From Streptomyces sp. 846.5 (GTDB lineage: Bacteria; Actinomycetota; Actinomycetes; Streptomycetales; Streptomycetaceae): a stretch of DNA of 64,000 nt. This document shows positions 9,839 to 19,310 of this stretch, piece after piece. The notes beneath the pieces were generated by a model. That model was not told the origin of the DNA, did no database searches, and saw nothing but the letters and a program-made list of their open reading frames with translations. Position 1 is the stretch's first letter, and the number at the start of each line of letters is the position of its first letter. Location: positions 558,001 to 622,000 of the forward strand of contig NZ_SOBN01000003.1 of NCBI RefSeq assembly GCF_004365705.1, given 5' to 3'. The translations under genes were made by a program, and so were the position numbers.

Positions 9839-11701
9839 TCAGACCTGCGCCGCCCGCTGCTTCCGGTTCCGCCGCGAGACGGTGAACCCGGTGCCCACCG
9901 CAGCCAGCGCCGCAGCGCCGAGCCCCGCCGACACCAGCGCCGAGTTCCCGGCCCCCGTCGAGGTGGATGCAGCCACGTTGCTCACGGCAAAGCTCGTCAC
10001 CGTGTCGCTGTCATCGCGGCAGCGAATCGGCGTAACCGATGCCACCGACCCGTTCGCGTTCAGCAGCACCTGCTTGTTGTTCGGGTCCCAGAAGTCGAAC
10101 GCCGAGTTCAGCGACCCCGCCTTGGCGTCGAAGGACGCGTCGCCGAGCCGGCCGGTCTTCCAGTTGTCCTCGATGAACCTGGTGACCGAAGCCTGCGTGG
10201 TGAAGGTGTGGTCGATGTGGTTGGTCTTCGCGTAGGGCGAGATCACCAGCAGCGGCTGACGCGGGCCAGGCCCGCAGCGGTCCGCGTACCCGCCCAGCGG
10301 AGCGGTCTTCGTGGCGGCAGCGGCAGCCGTGCACGCCGCGGCGTCCTGCGCCGGGTCCGCCGAGCCGTTGGTCGGCGTGTGGTAGACGTGGTCGTACCAG
10401 CCGTCCGAGTCGTCGTAGGCGATCACGACCGCGGTCGAGGACCACTCCGGCGACTTCTGCAGCGCGTTGATCTCCTTGACGAGGAAGTTCTGCTCGTCGG
10501 TCGGGTCGGAGTAGCCCGCGTGGCCGTCCTGATACTCGGCCGCCTTGAGGAAGCTCACCGCGGGCAGCTTGTCCGCGGCCACGGCCTGGTCGAAGTACGA
10601 CAGGTCGTAGTTGTGGTTCGCCTGCCCGTTGTGGCCGATCTCGTTGAGGCTGGCCGGCAGCGTGTGGTGCGGGTTGGACGTCGAGGCGTAGTACGCGAAC
10701 GGGTTGTGGTGCGGGCTGTAGTCCTCGACCGCGGCGCCGCCGAGGTTGGTGTGGGTGGTGCCCTTGCAGGCGGCGTAGGTGCCGGCCGCACCGGTGTAGG
10801 CGGTGCTCGGGGTGAAGCCGCCCTGGAACCAGCCCCAGGTGACGTTCTTCTTGTTCAGCAGGTCACCGACGTTGGTGCCGGTCATCTCCGCCAGCGCGTT
10901 GGTGCTGGTGTGGTCGCCGCCCGAGCAGTCGTCGTACGCCGGGTCCGGGTCACCGATGATCGTGCCCACGCCCTGGGCGTTCGGCGAGTGCACCGCGTAG
11001 GTGTCCGGGGTCGAGGTCTGCACCGGGTTGGTGGTGCTGCCGGTCCCACTCACCGAGATCACACCGTGGGTCTGACCGGCGATCAGGTTCAGCGCACCCG
11101 GGGTCGAGGGACCGTAGGTGTTGCTGTACGAGTTGTCGCTCATGGTGTAGTTCTGCGCGTAGTTCCACAGCGCGGTGGTGGTGTTGCCGTCGTAGTAGTC
11201 CATGCCCAGACCGGGCGCCGCGTAGAGGCCGCCGGAGCAGGTGTCGTGGTCCGTCTTCTGGACGAAGAGGTTGGCCAGGCCGCCGTTGTAGGCCAGCTGC
11301 TCCGGGCCGTAGTTGTGGTTCTGGTCGCACGTCATAGCCTGCGCGGAGCTGAGCCGCTGCGGCGCGTACAGGTTCGGGTTGGTCGTCAGCAGACCCGAGT
11401 TGGTCAGGTTGTTGATCTTCTTGGGAGTCTTCTTCGACGCTGTGAACGTCGTGCCGTCCGTGTTCGCCGCCTTCGGGTACGTACCGAAGTAGTGGTCGAA
11501 GGAGACGTTCTCGTCATAGATCACAACCAGGTGCTTGACCGGGGTCGTTGTCGACACATGGGTCGGACCGCCGCCCTGCCCGTGGTTGCTGCTGACGCTC
11601 CCTGCCCATGCCGGAGAGGTCCCCGCCGCGACCACCAGCGCCGCCGCACCCGTGAGGGCCGCCCAACGGGCGCCCCTCCTGCCACCAGCCACTATCGCCA
11701 T
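9839..11701 (-). CDS. Secreted phospholipase C / acid phosphatase-like phosphoesterase
   Basis: The 620-residue protein has a signal peptide (about residues 1-33, cleavage after AWA) and a phosphoesterase-family domain (PF04185) beginning KHLVVIYDENVSFDHYFGTYP, where the E-N pair and the FDHYFG segment are characteristic. Later family motifs include GPSTPGALNLIAGQTHG, YDDSDGWYDHVYH and RQPLLVISPYAKTNHIDH. The C-terminus has a hydrophobic stretch then RRNRKQR, so the enzyme may stay membrane-attached. It probably releases phosphate from lipids or other esters outside the cell. ATG 11701 is chosen over the ORF's earlier start because GGAGGG lies seven bases upstream and the signal peptide follows. 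A PHO-box-like array lies upstream. Confidence 0.85.
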   Translation of the reverse strand: MAIVAGGRRGARWAALTGAAALVVAAGTSPAWAGSVSSNHGQGGGPTHVSTTTPVKHLVVIYDENVSFDHYFGTYPKAANTDGTTFTASKKTPKKINNLTNSGLLTTNPNLYAPQRLSSAQAMTCDQNHNYGPEQLAYNGGLANLFVQKTDHDTCSGGLYAAPGLGMDYYDGNTTTALWNYAQNYTMSDNSYSNTYGPSTPGALNLIAGQTHGVISVSGTGSTTNPVQTSTPDTYAVHSPNAQGVGTIIGDPDPAYDDCSGGDHTSTNALAEMTGTNVGDLLNKKNVTWGWFQGGFTPSTAYTGAAGTYAACKGTTHTNLGGAAVEDYSPHHNPFAYYASTSNPHHTLPASLNEIGHNGQANHNYDLSYFDQAVAADKLPAVSFLKAAEYQDGHAGYSDPTDEQNFLVKEINALQKSPEWSSTAVVIAYDDSDGWYDHVYHTPTNGSADPAQDAAACTAAAAATKTAPLGGYADRCGPGPRQPLLVISPYAKTNHIDHTFTTQASVTRFIEDNWKTGRLGDASFDAKAGSLNSAFDFWDPNNKQVLLNANGSVASVTPIRCRDDSDTVTSFAVSNVAASTSTGAGNSALVSAGLGAAALAAVGTGFTVSRRNRKQRAAQV

Positions 11702-11789
11702 AACCAGTCCCTCCGCAGGACACACAGAACATGAAGTCAAGGCCGAGTCCGTTCGCCACGCATCCTCCGCCGCACGCACGTCCGGCTGC

Positions 11790-11816
11790 GTGACCGGAGA
11801 TGACCGGAGTATGAAC
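11790..11816 (-). promoter_or_regulatory. PHO-box-like direct repeats
   Basis: Read on the minus strand, GTTCAT, GGTCAT and GGTCAC begin at 11816, 11805 and 11795, spaced 11 and 10 bases. Streptomyces PhoP binds 11-base direct repeats with the core G(T/G)TCA. The array ends about 90 bases before the start of the secreted phosphoesterase, a natural Pho-regulon member. The match is by eye and weaker than consensus. Confidence 0.45.
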
Positions 11817-11893
11817 GCGACATGAGAAGACGGTGAGTCAGTGCGCGTAGACCGCAACAGTATCCACAGGAACGCACACGGGTGACAGCCCTT

Positions 11894-13138
11894 TCAGCGC
11901 ATCAGTTCGCTACCGAAGGTGTCGTTCGCATCACGCACCCCGGGCAGCACGAAGAAGTACCCGCCGCCGAACGGCGTGATGTAGTCCACCAGCGGCTCAC
12001 CCGCCAACTTCTTCTGCACAGCCACGAACTGACGGTCCAGATCCTGCTGGAACGAGCAGAACACCAGCCCCATGTCCAGATTGCCGTTGCTGTCCGTACC
12101 CCGGTCGTAGTTGAATCCGCGGCGCAGCATCCGCAGCGCGTCCGAACCCGCCGTACGCGGATTCGCCAACCGCATATGGCTGTCCATCGGGATCACGTCA
12201 CCCGTCGGATCCGCCGAATAGCGGGGCGCGTCCGTCTCCACCCGGCCGTCCAGCGGAGCCCCGGAGACCTTCGCCCGGCCGAACATCCGCTCCTGCTCGT
12301 TCAACGACACCCGGTCCCAGAACTCCACCAGCATCCTGATCAGCCGCACCGCCAGATACGAGCCGCCCTGCGCCCAGGCCGGCTCGCCCTGGGCGGCGCC
12401 CACCCACACCACCTGGTCCATGGTCCGGGCGTCGGCCACGTCCGGGTTCGCAGTACCGTCCCGGAAGCCCAGCAGATTGCGCGGCGTGCCCGTCGGCCGC
12501 GGCGGCGACGAGAAGCCGTCGATCCGCCAGCGCACCTGCATCGCCCCGCGGGTGTACTGGGCCAGGTCGCGCAGGGCGTGCGCCACCGTGTCCGCGTTGT
12601 CCGCCCCCAGCTGCAGCAGCAGATCGCCCTGGCACCAGGCCGCGTCGAGGTCGTCGTCCGGGAAGGACTCCATCGGGCGCAGTCGCTTCGGCTTGCGCGC
12701 CGACAGCCCGAACCGGCCGTCGAACAGCGACGACCCCACCGCCAGCGTCACCGTAAGACCGTCCGCGGGCACCACCGGGCCCAGCACACCCGAATCCGAG
12801 GGCGGGGCACTGATGCCGAGCGGCTCCGGTATCCCGCCCGCCATCAGGAACCGGACCCGCTGGGTCAGCGTCGCCAGCAGCGCCGACAGGCCGGCCCGGT
12901 CCTTCGCCGTCACATCGAACGCCACAAAGGCGGCACAGCGTTGCTTGGGCGTCAGCACTCCGCTCTGATGAACCCCGTGGAAGGGGTAGACGCCGTCCGC
13001 CGGCTCGGTCGGCGCGGCGGGGGCGGCCGAGGACGACGCCGCAGCCCCCGACAGCCCCACCGCGGCGGCGCCCGCCGCCCCCGCCGCGACCGCGCCCCTG
13101 AGCACCGACCGCCGGTCCACCTGCCCCGACCCGCCCAT
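11894..13138 (-). CDS. efeB: Dyp-type heme peroxidase EfeB (Tat-exported)
   Basis: The 414-residue protein begins with a twin-arginine signal (RR at residues 9-10, RRSVLRG, then an Ala-rich stretch ending near residue 40). The Dyp-type peroxidase domain shows the distal motif [12 protein letters not shown], which contains the catalytic Asp, and the proximal heme region SHMRLANPR followed by [12 protein letters not shown]. It ends [26 protein letters not shown], as in EfeB. EfeB oxidises or extracts iron outside the membrane for the EfeUOB importer. The start overlaps the efeO stop by one base (TGATG), so translation is coupled. A permease EfeU is not encoded nearby. Confidence 0.92.
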   Translation of the reverse strand: MGGSGQVDRRSVLRGAVAAGAAGAAAVGLSGAAASSSAAPAAPTEPADGVYPFHGVHQSGVLTPKQRCAAFVAFDVTAKDRAGLSALLATLTQRVRFLMAGGIPEPLGISAPPSDSGVLGPVVPADGLTVTLAVGSSLFDGRFGLSARKPKRLRPMESFPDDDLDAAWCQGDLLLQLGADNADTVAHALRDLAQYTRGAMQVRWRIDGFSSPPRPTGTPRNLLGFRDGTANPDVADARTMDQVVWVGAAQGEPAWAQGGSYLAVRLIRMLVEFWDRVSLNEQERMFGRAKVSGAPLDGRVETDAPRYSADPTGDVIPMDSHMRLANPRTAGSDALRMLRRGFNYDRGTDSNGNLDMGLVFCSFQQDLDRQFVAVQKKLAGEPLVDYITPFGGGYFFVLPGVRDANDTFGSELMR

Positions 13139-14364
13139 CACGACGACCTCCGCACATCGCACACAGCCGCCACCGGCGCCAACTCCGTCACCAACCCGCC
13201 GAACACCGCATTCAGCTGCTCGCGCTGCGCCGTCGACAGCTTCGACAGCGGTACCGGGCCCAGCGCCGACAGCTCGTCCGACGCTGTCTTCATCGCCGCG
13301 TCGATCGCCGGCAGCGACGGCATCCGGGTCACCAGCAGCGGCCGCAGCAGCGCCAACGACTCCGCCGTACCCTGCAGATTCGCCTGCGCCGTCGCCAGAT
13401 TCGAACCGCTGCCGTAGTCGGTCCGCGCCGTCAGCTCGAACTGGATGGTGTTCTCCACGATCTCGTGCGCCCGCAGCCCCAGCGCCAGCGGATCCATCTG
13501 CGCCTTGGCCCAGTCCGGCTTCAACTGCTCGACGTCCTTGGTCAGCTGCGCCGCGACCGGGCGCAGCGAGGCCGCCGACTGGCCGTGCCACAGGCCGTAC
13601 TCCAGCCGGTGGAACCCGGTGAAGCCGGGGTCGGTCAGCCCGCCCGGCAGGCCCTTGGTGGTGCCGTTGATGCTGCCGTCCAGGTCGCCGAAGGTCCCGT
13701 ACGCGGCGCCGAGGCGCTCGTAGTCCAGATGCGCCGGGAGCCAGGCCCGCTCGGCGGCGGCGGTGTCACCGCTGTCGACTGTGGCTTGCACCGCCTGCAC
13801 CGCGGTGATCAGTGCCGGGAGTTGGGTGGCCACCCACTTCTGGTAGGCCAGCGTCGGCGGGATCAGGTCCTGCTGGGTCACCGGGACCACGGCCGGGGTG
13901 CTCGCCCCGTCGCCACCGGAGACCACCACGGTGGGGCCGGTGATGGTGTCGGTGTCCTGCGGCAGACAGGAGAACGCGTACTTCCCGGCCGTCAGTCGCA
14001 CCAGCATCGGGCGGGAGGTGCCGGGGCCGAGACCCTCGATCTCGCCCATGACCGCGCCCGTGGACGGATTCTTCAGATAGGCGTCCGCGGGGGTGCTGCC
14101 GGTGTTGGACACCTCGAAGACCTGCAGACCCGCCTGCGGCTTGGTCCACCCTGTCCCGCAGCTCCCCGGCGACACCTGCACGGTGGTGTGCGGCAGGCCG
14201 GGATAATCGGCGTCCGCGGCGGCGCCCCGCTTCGGCGCGGAGCCACCGCACCCGCTGACGGCCGCGAGGGCGACCGCCGTCCCGGCTATCAGCCAGGGTC
14301 GGAACGATCCCAACGATCCCACCGACCCCAACGTCCCCGTCGGCCTCCGCACCACGCACCCCAC
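13138..14364 (-). CDS. efeO: EfeO iron-uptake lipoprotein (cupredoxin + M75 domain)
   Basis: The 408-residue protein has a lipobox VSGC with Cys39 as the lipidated residue. A cupredoxin-like domain follows (about 55-160), then a peptidase_M75/imelysin domain with the family metal motifs [10 protein letters not shown] (HxxE) and [12 protein letters not shown]. EfeO binds ferric or ferrous iron at the cell surface and hands it to EfeU. The gene leads a two-gene unit with efeB. Its promoter lies in the 222-base divergent region shared with pyk; I found no clear iron box there. Confidence 0.9.
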   Translation of the reverse strand: MGCVVRRPTGTLGSVGSLGSFRPWLIAGTAVALAAVSGCGGSAPKRGAAADADYPGLPHTTVQVSPGSCGTGWTKPQAGLQVFEVSNTGSTPADAYLKNPSTGAVMGEIEGLGPGTSRPMLVRLTAGKYAFSCLPQDTDTITGPTVVVSGGDGASTPAVVPVTQQDLIPPTLAYQKWVATQLPALITAVQAVQATVDSGDTAAAERAWLPAHLDYERLGAAYGTFGDLDGSINGTTKGLPGGLTDPGFTGFHRLEYGLWHGQSAASLRPVAAQLTKDVEQLKPDWAKAQMDPLALGLRAHEIVENTIQFELTARTDYGSGSNLATAQANLQGTAESLALLRPLLVTRMPSLPAIDAAMKTASDELSALGPVPLSKLSTAQREQLNAVFGGLVTELAPVAAVCDVRRSS

Positions 14365-14586
14365 AACCTGACAACCACTCCGACCTGCGTCTCGACGCCG
14401 ATGCTAGGCATGCCGGACACCCGCCCGATACCCCGGGCGGAAACAGCTCCCAGAGTTCCGCCGGTGTTCACCTCTCGTATGCAGGTGGGAACGCTGCGAA
14501 TTGTTCAAGGAGCCGTCATCCGCACGACATCTGACGCTCCATGAGGGCTTCTTCACTACTCGCCGGTAAGACCTACGCTCGGTGTT

Positions 14587-16029
14587 ATGCGCCGAGCAAA
14601 AATCGTCTGTACTCTAGGGCCCGCCACCGACTCGTACGACCAGATCAAGACCCTGGTCGACGCCGGTATGGACGTGGCCCGCTTCAATCTCAGCCACGGC
14701 TCCTACGCCGAGCACGAGGAACGCTACCGCCGGGTCCGCAAGGCCGCCGACGAGACCGGCCGCAGCGTCGGCATCCTCGTCGACCTCCAGGGCCCCAAGA
14801 TCAGGTTGGAAACATTCGCGGAGGGTCCGGTCCTCCTGGAGCGCGGTGACGAGTTCACCATCACCACCGAGGAGCACCCCGGGGACCGCAACGGCTGCGG
14901 CACCACCTACAAGGGCCTGTCCACCGACGTCACCCCGGGCGAACGCATCCTCATCGACGACGGCCGCGTCGCCATGGACGTGGTCGCGGTGGACGGACCC
15001 CGGGTCCGCTGCACCGTGGTCGAGGGCGGCATGGTCTCCGACCACAAGGGCCTCAACCTGCCGGGAGTGGCCGTCAGTGTCCCCGCGCTCAGCGACAAGG
15101 ACGTCGCCGACCTGCGCTGGGGACTCCGTATCGGAGCCGACATCGTCGCGCTCTCCTTCGTCCGCAGCGCCGCCGACATCGCCGACGTCCACGCGATCAT
15201 GCGTGAGGAGGGACGTTTTGTCCCGGTCATCGCCAAGGTCGAGAAGCCCCAGGCGGTCGACAACCTCGAAGGCATCGTCAACGCCTTCGACGGCGTCATG
15301 GTCGCCCGCGGCGACCTCGGCGTCGAGATGCCGCTGGAGCAGGTCCCGCTGGTCCAGAAGCGCGCGATCAAGCTCTGCCGTCGCAACGCCAAGCCGGTCA
15401 TCGTCGCCACGCAGATGCTCGACTCCATGATCAGCGCGTCGCGTCCCACCCGCGCCGAGGCCTCCGACGTCGCCAACGCCGTCCTCGACGGCGCCGACGC
15501 GGTGATGCTCTCCGGTGAGACCAGCGTCGGCAAGTACCCCACCGAGACCGTCCGCACCATGGCCCGCATCGTCTGTGCGGCCGAGGAGGACATCATCGAG
15601 GCCGGGCTGCCGCCGCTCACCGAGAACAACAAGCCACGCACCCAGGGCGGCGCCGTCGCCCGCGCGGCCGCCGAGATCGGCGACTTCCTGGGCGCCAAGT
15701 ACCTGGTCGCCTTCACCCAGTCCGGCGACACGGCCAGGCGACTGTCGCGCTACCGCTCGCCGATCCCGGTGCTCGCGTTCACCTATGAGCCGGCGGTGCG
15801 CAGCCAGTTGTCGCTGAGCTGGGGGGTGGAGACCTTCATGGGCCCGCTGGTGGAGACCACCGACGAGATGGTCGCCCAGGTCGACAACGCCCTGCTGGCC
15901 ATCGGCCGTTGCGAGCCCGGCGACATCGTCGTCATCACCGCCGGCTCCCCGCCCGGGCTGGCGGGCTCCACCAACCTCGTCCGGGTCCACCACGTGGGCG
16001 AGGACGACTACTTGGGCACGGCCAACTGA
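14587..16029 (+). CDS. pyk: Pyruvate kinase
   Basis: The 480-residue enzyme converts phosphoenolpyruvate and ADP to pyruvate and ATP. Family motifs are in order: RRAKIVCTLGPAT, MDVARFNLSHGSY, ILVDLQGPKIR, the B domain, the active-site segment VIAKVEKPQAVDNL with the catalytic Lys, VMVARGDLGVEMP, and ATQMLDSMI. Length is standard. No Shine-Dalgarno precedes ATG 14587, but TACGCT at 14574-14579 ends seven bases upstream, so the mRNA may be leaderless. A 19-base-pair hairpin follows the gene. Confidence 0.97.
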   Translation: MRRAKIVCTLGPATDSYDQIKTLVDAGMDVARFNLSHGSYAEHEERYRRVRKAADETGRSVGILVDLQGPKIRLETFAEGPVLLERGDEFTITTEEHPGDRNGCGTTYKGLSTDVTPGERILIDDGRVAMDVVAVDGPRVRCTVVEGGMVSDHKGLNLPGVAVSVPALSDKDVADLRWGLRIGADIVALSFVRSAADIADVHAIMREEGRFVPVIAKVEKPQAVDNLEGIVNAFDGVMVARGDLGVEMPLEQVPLVQKRAIKLCRRNAKPVIVATQMLDSMISASRPTRAEASDVANAVLDGADAVMLSGETSVGKYPTETVRTMARIVCAAEEDIIEAGLPPLTENNKPRTQGGAVARAAAEIGDFLGAKYLVAFTQSGDTARRLSRYRSPIPVLAFTYEPAVRSQLSLSWGVETFMGPLVETTDEMVAQVDNALLAIGRCEPGDIVVITAGSPPGLAGSTNLVRVHHVGEDDYLGTAN

Positions 16030-16065
16030 ACCGTCGCGCGGAGCCGCACGACGACGAGGTGGACG

Positions 16066-16114
16066 GCAGCGGGCCCGGTCGATGGGATCACTCCTCATCG
16101 ACCGGGCCCGCTGC
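16066..16114. terminator. Bidirectional terminator between pyk and the permease gene
   Basis: GCAGCGGGCCCGGTCGATG (16066-16084) pairs perfectly over 19 bases with CATCGACCGGGCCCGCTGC (16096-16114); the loop is 11 bases. It separates convergent genes. Confidence 0.85.
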
Positions 16115-16143
16115 GCGTGCTGACTATTCGTCAGCTAGTTGGG

Positions 16144-17787
16144 TTAGTGGCCGCCCTCGTCGACGACGGCAACCTCGTCGATGTTGCGCTCGATGGCCTC
16201 GCGCTTCAGGCCTACGGCCAGCGCCCAGTAGTACACCGCCAGCGAGAACACCGCGATGATGCCCATGTCCCACCAGAGGTGGATGTGGCCCTCGGCGCCG
16301 ACGCCGAAGCCGCCCTGCCAGGAGATGATGCCGATCCCGACCAGGTAGACCGGCAGCCACTGCGCGGCCTTCCAGTCCAGCTGCGGGGCGTTCGGCAGGT
16401 TCTTGGCGCGGGCGTACCAGGCGTAGGAGCCCAGGAGCAGGTAGCCCAGGATGATGGCCACCCCGAGCCGCCAGAGCGTGGCCCAGCCGGCCCAGTAGAT
16501 GATCAGGCTGGCGATCACGAACGACAGCGGTGCGATGACCTGCCCGGCGGGGAGACGGTACGGGCGCTCCCGGTCGGGGAGTTGCTTGCGCAGCACGCCG
16601 TAGGCGAGCGGAGCGCCCGCGTACATCAGCACGCTGGCGGAGGTGATGAAGCTGACCAGCTGCTGCCAGCTGGGGAACGGCAGGAAGCAGATCACGCCGG
16701 TGACGAAGGAGATGATCAGCCCGAACCACGGCACGCCGCGCTTGTCGGTCGCCTCGAACAGCTGCGGGGCGTAGCCGTTGCGGCTCAGCCCGTACGAGAT
16801 GCGGGAGGTCGAGGTGGTGTAGATCAGGCCGGTGCCGGCCGGGGAGATGATCGCGTCGAGGTAGAGGATCCAGGCCAGCCAGCCCAGGCCGATCACCGTG
16901 GCTAGGCCGGCGAACGGACCGCTGATCCCGGTGTAGGCGAGGGTCGCCCAGCCGTGCACGAAGGAGGAGCCGGGTAGTGCGCCGATGTAGACGATCTGCA
17001 GCAGCATGTAGATCAGCGCGCCGATCGCCACCGAGCCGAGGACGGCGCGCGGGATGTCCTTCTTGGGGTTGCGGCTCTCACCGGAGAGCTGGATCGCCTG
17101 CTCGAAGCCGAGCAGCGCGAAGATGATGCCGCTGGTGCTGATCGCGGCGAGGACGCCCTTGGCGCCGAACGGTGCGAAGCCCTGCGAGGTGAAGTTGCCG
17201 CCGTGGAAGTGCGTGATGGCCAGGACGAAGATCGCGAGGAGAGGGATCGCGATCTTCCACCAGGTCGCCGCACTGTTGGTGTGGGCGAGCAGGCGCACCC
17301 CGAGGAAGTTCACCGCGACGAAGACCGCCATCAGTACGACGGCGATGATGAACCCGGATGCGGTGAGGGTCCCGTTGGGGTGCTGGAAGCCGGACGCCCA
17401 GGACCAGTGCTGGGAGTACCCGATCATGGCCTCGACCTCGATCGGCGCGACCGTGGCCGCCTGCAGCCAGGAGAACCAGCCGAACGACATCCCGGCGAGG
17501 CCGCCGAAGGTGTAGTGCGGGTACCGCGCGGTACCGCCGGCCACCGGGAACATCCCGCCCAGCTCGGCGTGGACCAGCGCCAGCAGGATGATCGCGACCG
17601 CGCCGATCCCCCAGGAGATGATCGCCGCAGGCCCGGCGACCACAACGGCCTCCTTGGCCCCGAACAGCCACCCCGAACCGATGATCGACCCGACGGATGC
17701 CCACATCAGACCGATGAGGCCGATCTCCCGCCGCAGCGAGCGGTCACCGGTGTCAGGGGATTTGAACAACAGATCAGTGGGTGCCAT
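16144..17787 (-). CDS. APC-superfamily amino-acid permease
   Basis: The 547-residue membrane protein has about 12 hydrophobic segments. The first two contain the APC signature GLIGLMWASVGSIIGSGWLFGA and AGPAAIISWGIGAVAI; ELGGMFPVAGGTARYPHYTFG follows in helix 3, and GFEQAIQLSGESRNPKKDIPRAV is the conserved loop after helix 6. The substrate cannot be read from sequence; an amino acid or amine is expected. Its start has GAGAGG upstream on the minus strand. It stands alone, between the pyk terminator and an intergenic region. Confidence 0.88.
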   Translation of the reverse strand: MAPTDLLFKSPDTGDRSLRREIGLIGLMWASVGSIIGSGWLFGAKEAVVVAGPAAIISWGIGAVAIILLALVHAELGGMFPVAGGTARYPHYTFGGLAGMSFGWFSWLQAATVAPIEVEAMIGYSQHWSWASGFQHPNGTLTASGFIIAVVLMAVFVAVNFLGVRLLAHTNSAATWWKIAIPLLAIFVLAITHFHGGNFTSQGFAPFGAKGVLAAISTSGIIFALLGFEQAIQLSGESRNPKKDIPRAVLGSVAIGALIYMLLQIVYIGALPGSSFVHGWATLAYTGISGPFAGLATVIGLGWLAWILYLDAIISPAGTGLIYTTSTSRISYGLSRNGYAPQLFEATDKRGVPWFGLIISFVTGVICFLPFPSWQQLVSFITSASVLMYAGAPLAYGVLRKQLPDRERPYRLPAGQVIAPLSFVIASLIIYWAGWATLWRLGVAIILGYLLLGSYAWYARAKNLPNAPQLDWKAAQWLPVYLVGIGIISWQGGFGVGAEGHIHLWWDMGIIAVFSLAVYYWALAVGLKREAIERNIDEVAVVDEGGH

Positions 17788-18161
17788 AGGGCGCCACCTC
17801 TCGATATAGCGGGCAGGTCAAGACGTGCGACAGTGCGTCCGATGCAAGTCGGAGAGTTGCCCCAGATTAGGTGCAGATTGCGCTCATGCATAGATGGCGA
17901 TGCTGAATACACGCGTTCTTCTGGGTCTCTTCACACCTGACCCCCAGGAGAATCACCGGCTCGGGGTCGGAGTGGAGCGACGGATATCATGCCTGATGGC
18001 AGCCGTATGTAGCGGGTAGGGTGGGTGGAGCGTGATCAAATTCGAGAATTTGAGCATTACTTGAGGAATGACTCCGCGACGGACCTCCGGTGGGGGTACG
18101 GCTATTGAACGATCGTCATCTCTATGCCCAGAAGAAGCGCGATGCATTCCCGTGCGCGGGG
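17788..18161. other. 374-base intergenic region, no gene seen
   Basis: It holds the promoter side of the permease gene and the 3' flank of the LAGLIDADG gene. The one clear structure is the palindrome CAAATTC-GA-GAATTTG at 18037-18052, which is unusually AT-rich for this genome and could be an operator or a weak hairpin. No open frame with a convincing start and codon bias was found. Confidence 0.4.
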
Positions 18162-18944
18162 TCAGTACTTGGCACCGATGTGCGCATCCATCAACGCAAC
18201 GGACGCCCTCCGGGCGACGGAGACGTGGTACGGATCCGGACCGCGTTTGGAGACGCGCCACTCGACGCCGACGGAGTCGAGAGCGGTGCTGTAGATACGG
18301 CGCACGTCATCGGACTTGTTGGTGAAGATGTACCGGGGGTACTCGTAGCGCTTGGTGCTGCCGTCGGCCAGTCTTGTCGTGGTCCAGTTGACGACACGAC
18401 AGCCGTCGGAGTGGATGAGCCCGCGGATGAGCGGCCAGGGCTGCTCAGCTACGAGCTGTTGCTGCCATGAGTGGAGCGCGATGCGGCGGGCGTGCTTCAT
18501 GCCCGGCCCGTGCTGCGGGAACAGGCACTTCCAGTGCATGCAGTACGACTTCACCTCGGTGCACCCCGGCTTCTGGTGACGTCCGATGCGGTAGGCCGGC
18601 ATGACTGCGAGCATCGCGGATTCCACCTCGTCCAACACCCCTGGCCAGCCGTCGCAGCAGTAGATCGAGAGATGGTGCTGCTTCCGCTTCGAGATGATGT
18701 GGCCGTCGCCGAGGTACAGGCCGAGGAGATAGCTGTAGCTGGCGCGGTCGATCGGCAGGCCGTCGCAGAGCGGGCATGAGGACGGGCGTGGCGGCGCCGG
18801 CTCGCCTCGTTGGGCGCGATCCAGGTGGACCCAGTAGGCGATGGTGCCGCGCGGGACCCCGAAAGTCTCAGCTGATTCGGGGTAGGGGATGCCATTGCGG
18901 CAGGCGGCGAGGACCTGCCGACGCGTCTCAAGTGGCCAGTTCAT
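18162..18944 (-). CDS. Free-standing LAGLIDADG homing-endonuclease-like protein with N-terminal HTH
   Basis: The 260-residue protein has two LAGLIDADG-type helices, YLLGLYLGDG at residues 72-81 and LIRGLIHSDG at 172-181. Their roughly 100-residue spacing is that of single-chain enzymes, and both keep the acidic DG residue. The N-terminus holds a helix-turn-helix-like segment (YPESAETFGVPRGTIAYW, residues 21-38) and a CPLC motif at 57-60. No intron or intein host sequence surrounds it. ATG 18944 is chosen because GGTGGAG precedes it; an in-frame start at 19034 lacks support. It lies about 200 bases downstream of a same-strand tRNA gene. The protein could cleave DNA or act only as a DNA-binding regulator. 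Confidence 0.75.
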   Translation of the reverse strand: MNWPLETRRQVLAACRNGIPYPESAETFGVPRGTIAYWVHLDRAQRGEPAPPRPSSCPLCDGLPIDRASYSYLLGLYLGDGHIISKRKQHHLSIYCCDGWPGVLDEVESAMLAVMPAYRIGRHQKPGCTEVKSYCMHWKCLFPQHGPGMKHARRIALHSWQQQLVAEQPWPLIRGLIHSDGCRVVNWTTTRLADGSTKRYEYPRYIFTNKSDDVRRIYSTALDSVGVEWRVSKRGPDPYHVSVARRASVALMDAHIGAKY

Positions 18945-19139
18945 GGCTCCACCATCGACGCTGGTAGTTCGTGACGGCGGCCGATCCCCGATCAGCCATT
19001 CGTTTGCGTGAACTGCGTCAATGGCGCGCCGCATCGATCACCGGATTGGGCGATTGACCATATGGTGAGATGCCACTGCAGGACGCACCGTGGCGGCAAA
19101 CTTCCCAACCGTACGCTGACCTTGGAATCCAATGAAAAG

Positions 19140-19213
19140 TGCCCTGGGTGGGATTCGAACCCACACTGTACGGTGTTTGAGACCGCTCACTCTGCCGGTT
19201 GGTGTACCAGGGC
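19140..19213 (-). tRNA. tRNA with CAA (Leu) anticodon and short variable loop
   Basis: The minus strand folds as a 74-base cloverleaf: acceptor GCCCTGG with CCAGGGC and discriminator A; anticodon stem GCGGT with ACCGT; anticodon loop CTCAAAC, reading CAA; T arm GTGGG-TTCGAAT-CCCAC. CCA is not encoded. The variable loop is only five bases (ACAGT), so the molecule is class I in shape, although a leucine tRNA is normally class II with a long variable arm. The D stem is only three strong pairs (CAC with GTG). It is either a genuinely unusual tRNA or a decayed or repurposed one. Confidence 0.8.
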
Positions 19214-19310
19214 CAGCTACAATTCGAAGGTTCAACGCCCCCCTCAGCGCCTCAAACATACCGTGTCTGGGTAGGCTCTTGCACGTACCCCCGCGTCAAC
19301 GAGGAGCACC

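Noticed and set aside
9764..11734. A 656-codon plus-strand frame across the phosphoesterase gene
   Set aside because: Antisense to a protein with a clear signal peptide and catalytic motifs; Arg/Val-rich shadow.
17788..18161. Riboswitch upstream of the permease gene
   Set aside because: No conserved riboswitch core was recognised; only a short AT-rich palindrome is present.
19140..19213. Attachment site for an integrative element at the tRNA
   Set aside because: No integrase gene, no repeat of the tRNA 3' end elsewhere in the window, and CCA is not encoded.
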